Both the position numbers and the translations under genes were made by a program. Below are positions 37,742 to 40,970 of a DNA stretch of 40,970 nt, piece after piece. The notes beneath the pieces are model-generated. The model was not told where the DNA came from. It ran no database searches and saw only the letters and a list, made by a program, of their open reading frames with translations. The stretch comes from Deltaproteobacteria bacterium (GTDB taxonomy: Bacteria; Desulfobacterota; Desulfobaccia; Desulfobaccales; 0-14-0-80-60-11), in contig VGSQ01000015.1 of the NCBI GenBank assembly GCA_016874975.1, positions 1 to 40,970 of the forward strand, given 5' to 3'. Position 1 is the first letter of the stretch. Each line of letters starts with the position of its first letter.

Positions 37742-37895
37742 GGGGTGATCCTGTGATGAAAACTTTGTCGGTAGGGTGCGTCTCACGCACCATTTTCAGG
37801 GTTTGCGGCGGGCGAGCCCAATCTCCCTCACGTCGACGAGGGCGGTAAAGTCTCCTTCGCCGTATTGACCTATTATTATCACCTAATTCTTAAAG

Positions 37896-40880
37896 TCAAA
37901 CCAGATGGCCGAAGCGCCGCCGCCAGGCCTGGCGCAGCTCGTCCAGGGAGGCCTCCAGCAGCAGGCGGCCGCCCCGGCTCACCCGGAAGGTGCGGTCGCC
38001 CCGCACTTCTCCCAGCAAGGTGAGAGGCTGCCCGGCGAAGCGCTCCTCCACCGTGCGCCGCTGCTCCGGGGCCACGGAGAGGAGAAAGCGCCCGGCGGAT
38101 TCGCCGTAGGCCAGGGCCAGGGTGGAGAGCGCCGGCCCCGCGGCCTCCAGGTCCACCGCCACCCCCAGGCCGCCGGCCAGGCTCATGAGGGCCAGGTGCA
38201 CCAGCAGGCCGCCGCGGTACACCCCGTGCACCGCGGCCGGCAGTTCGTCCCGAATCGCCGTCTCCAGGATGCCGTAATACGGCAGGAAATCATTGGGCCG
38301 CACCTGGGGGACGCTCAGGCCCACCGCGCCCATGAGGCCATAGAGCTCCGAGCCGCCCAGCTCCGCCCGGGTCTCCCCCAGGAGGTAGAAGAGGTCGCCC
38401 GCCTCCTTGAGGTCCAGGGTCTGGGCCCGCCGTACGTCGGGGAGCACGCTCACCGCGGTGAAAAAGAGGGTGGGCAGGCCGCTCACCCGGTGCGTCTCCC
38501 CGAAGGCCCCGAACAGGACGCCGTCCACGTACATGCTGTCCTTGCCGGAGAGCAGGGGCATCCCGTAAGCTTCGCACAGGTCCCGCAAGGCCCAACAGGC
38601 CCGCACCAGGTGGGCCGCTTTGAGTTTGCCGTCGGGATTTTTCACCGGATGGTATTCCACGCTGGGCCAGCAGAAGTTGTCCACCCCGCCCAGATGCTCC
38701 AGCGTCCCCCCCACGGCCAAAAGGCGACGCACCGCTTCGTCCATGGTGACCGCCGCCATGTGGTAGGCGTCGATGGCCCCATAGGCCGGGTTGACGGCCA
38801 GGCTGACGGCCAGCCCCCGGGGCGAGTCGAGGCGCGGCCGCAGCACCGCGGCGTCCGCGGGCGCCGGGGTCTCGGCGCCCACCAGGGGTTTGATGACGCT
38901 GGCGCCCTGGACCTCGTGGTCGTACTGGCGGGTGATCCACTCCCGGCAGCAGAGGTTGGGCCGGTCCAGCATGGCCAGCAGCAGGCCGCGGTGGTCCTCC
39001 GGGTCGCCCAGCACCGGTTCGGTGAGGCGCAGCTCCGGCGGCGTCCAGTCGGCCTCGAATTCCCAGGGCGGGAAGTCCTCGGCCAGGAACGACAGGTCCA
39101 TGGAGGCGCAGGGCCGGCCGTCATAGCTTACCTCCAGGAGGCCGGTGTCGGTGAAGCGGCCGATGACGGTGGCCTCCACTTCGTGGGCCCGGGCCAGGTT
39201 TTGGAAGGCCTGGGCGTCGGCGGGGTCCACCGCGGCCACCATGCGCTCCTGGGACTCGGAAATCCAGATCTCCCAGGGGTCCAGGCCCTGGTATTTCAGG
39301 GGCACCTGCTCGAGTTTGACCTCCACGCCGCCGGCCATGCGGGCCGATTCGCCCACCGCGGAGGAGAGGCCGCCGCCGCCGCAGTCGGTGATGAAGCGGA
39401 TCCAGCCCCGGTCCCGGGCCTCCAGCAGGAAGTCGTGCAGCTTCTTCTGGGTGTAGGGGTCGCCGATCTGCACGTGGCCCGCGGGGGTGCCGGCGCTGGA
39501 GACCTCGGAGGAGGCGGTGACGCCGTGGATGCCGTCCATGCCCACCCGGCCGCCGCACATGAGGATGAGGTCGCCGGGGCGGGCCTGCTTGGCGGCCCCC
39601 GGCTCCCCGGCCACCTCCGTGGGGATCAGCCCCAGCGCGCCCACGAAGACCAGGCATTTCCCCAGGAAGCTGGGATCGAAATAGAGCACCCCGTTGATGG
39701 TGGGGACGCCGCTCTTGTTGCCGCCATCCTTGACGCCCTCCACCACCCCGTCCAGCAGGCGCCGGGGATGGAGGCGGGGCTTAAGCGGCCCGGCGTAGTC
39801 CCGGGGCCCCACGCAATAGCCGTACATGCCGCCGATGAGGCGGGCTCCCCGGCCGGTGCCCAGGGGGTCGCGGTAGACGCCGACGATGCCGGTCAAAGAG
39901 CCGCCGTAGGCCTCCAGGTTGGAGGGGGAGTTGTGCGTCTCGCCCTTGATGACGTAGCAAAACTCATCGTCAAAGGCGCCCACCCCGGCGTTGTCCCAGA
40001 GGACCGACACCACCCAGGGCCTGGTGGCGGCCAGGGCCCGGGTGGGGGCCTCGATGCACTGCTTGAAGGGGTTGTCCAGGACCGCCTCCTCGCCGGTGGC
40101 CAGGTCCCGGTAGCGGAAGCGCCCCCGGAAGGTGTTGTGGTTGCAGTGGTCGCTGCGGGCCTGGGCCAGGTATTCCAGCTCCAGGTCGGTGGGGTCTCCC
40201 AGCCCCGCGGCCTGCCGCCGGGCCCGGACTTCCGGTCGCCGGAAATAGTCCAGAATGATAGGCAGGTCCTGGTCCCGGAGGGCCAGGTGGCGCTCGGCGC
40301 TGAGCTGCCGCAGGTCCTCCACCGAGGCGAGGGGGAAGGTGGTCACCCGGGGCCGGTGGTCCAGGTGCACCCGGGGCAGGATGAGCCCCACCCCCGTCTC
40401 GGGGTCCCACTCCGCCCGGGCATAGACCCGGAATTCCTGGATGAGATCGTTGGCCAGCAGCTCCCGCCCCAGGGTGAGGGCCTGCTCCCGGGTCAGGGAG
40501 GCGCCTGTCAGGGCCACCAGCCGGGAGGTGTACACCGCCGCCTCGGGAGGGAGGGGCCGCTGGAGGTACGCTTCGATGGCCTCCCGGGCCACGGCTCCGG
40601 CGTTGTCCCGCACCCCGGGCTTGAAGCCCACCCAGACGGCGTAGTCGAAATCCCGGGCCAGGGGCCGGTAGCCGGAGACCTGGGTCAGGGGGTGGGCGAA
40701 GACCTGGGTGCGGAGCTCCTCCAATTCATGGGGGGACAGCTCCATATCCAACATGAAGAGATGGAAAACCCGCACCATCTCCAGGGCGACGCCGCAATAC
40801 TCCCGGGCCTTGCGGGCCAGGGCCTCTGCTGCCGCGTCCGCCAGCTCGGGACGCCAGCCGACTTCCAGACGGACTGCCAT
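37896..40880 (-). CDS. purL: Phosphoribosylformylglycinamidine synthase with N-terminal PurS-like region
   Basis: 994 aa; SDHCNHNTFRGRF; GETHNSPSNLEAYGGSLTGIVGVYRD; GGGGLSSAVGESARMAGGVEV; LLSGKDSMY. Confidence 0.92.
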   Translation of the reverse strand: MAVRLEVGWRPELADAAAEALARKAREYCGVALEMVRVFHLFMLDMELSPHELEELRTQVFAHPLTQVSGYRPLARDFDYAVWVGFKPGVRDNAGAVAREAIEAYLQRPLPPEAAVYTSRLVALTGASLTREQALTLGRELLANDLIQEFRVYARAEWDPETGVGLILPRVHLDHRPRVTTFPLASVEDLRQLSAERHLALRDQDLPIILDYFRRPEVRARRQAAGLGDPTDLELEYLAQARSDHCNHNTFRGRFRYRDLATGEEAVLDNPFKQCIEAPTRALAATRPWVVSVLWDNAGVGAFDDEFCYVIKGETHNSPSNLEAYGGSLTGIVGVYRDPLGTGRGARLIGGMYGYCVGPRDYAGPLKPRLHPRRLLDGVVEGVKDGGNKSGVPTINGVLYFDPSFLGKCLVFVGALGLIPTEVAGEPGAAKQARPGDLILMCGGRVGMDGIHGVTASSEVSSAGTPAGHVQIGDPYTQKKLHDFLLEARDRGWIRFITDCGGGGLSSAVGESARMAGGVEVKLEQVPLKYQGLDPWEIWISESQERMVAAVDPADAQAFQNLARAHEVEATVIGRFTDTGLLEVSYDGRPCASMDLSFLAEDFPPWEFEADWTPPELRLTEPVLGDPEDHRGLLLAMLDRPNLCCREWITRQYDHEVQGASVIKPLVGAETPAPADAAVLRPRLDSPRGLAVSLAVNPAYGAIDAYHMAAVTMDEAVRRLLAVGGTLEHLGGVDNFCWPSVEYHPVKNPDGKLKAAHLVRACWALRDLCEAYGMPLLSGKDSMYVDGVLFGAFGETHRVSGLPTLFFTAVSVLPDVRRAQTLDLKEAGDLFYLLGETRAELGGSELYGLMGAVGLSVPQVRPNDFLPYYGILETAIRDELPAAVHGVYRGGLLVHLALMSLAGGLGVAVDLEAAGPALSTLALAYGESAGRFLLSVAPEQRRTVEERFAGQPLTLLGEVRGDRTFRVSRGGRLLLEASLDELRQAWRRRFGHLV

Positions 40881-40970
40881 GGTTCTCCTTCAGGGTTCCC
40901 GGCAGGGTGCGCACCGCGCCCCATCATGCCGAGGCGGCGGCGGGCGAAGACGCCCGCTTACCCCGCTTTT

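Overview
A GC-rich, gene-dense window that looks like a Desulfobacterota/deltaproteobacterial chromosome (taxon inferred from gene content only). Minus-strand left part: a B12-binding-type protein cut by the window edge, KorB, a small Zn-ribbon protein, two CBS proteins, a PNPOx-fold protein, KorA, an AT-rich HEPN (Apea-like) gene, a YkgJ-like protein and a KorD-like ferredoxin. This is a 2-oxoacid:ferredoxin oxidoreductase locus broken up by unrelated genes and repeats. Next come a membrane/lipoprotein, a Na+/Ca2+-exchanger-like protein and trpG-trpE, with a readable trp attenuator (leader peptide MQSAPLDDKTWCWRRLLWSP*). Then follow a CDF transporter, an IMPase, a rhomboid protease, miaB, a bifunctional nuclease (BFN), a PHP phosphoesterase, a compact two-gene methylase + PD-(D/E)XK-like cassette, comF, rfaE2, an OmpP1/FadL porin, an enolase-superfamily enzyme, an acyltransferase, a sensor kinase/response regulator pair, a single-HKD PLD-like protein, rsmB, an MFS transporter, a NIL/ferredoxin protein and purL. 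Intergenic regions are packed with several families of short palindromic repeats and 7-bp tandem repeats that are nested into each other. Best candidates for something new are (1) the coupled nuclease-like/N6-methylase pair, (2) the HEPN gene inserted in the kor locus and bracketed by two different palindromic repeats, (3) the trp attenuator controlling trpE-trpG and possibly an ion exchanger, and (4) the modular nested repeats. No tRNA, rRNA, CRISPR array or transposase was recognised.
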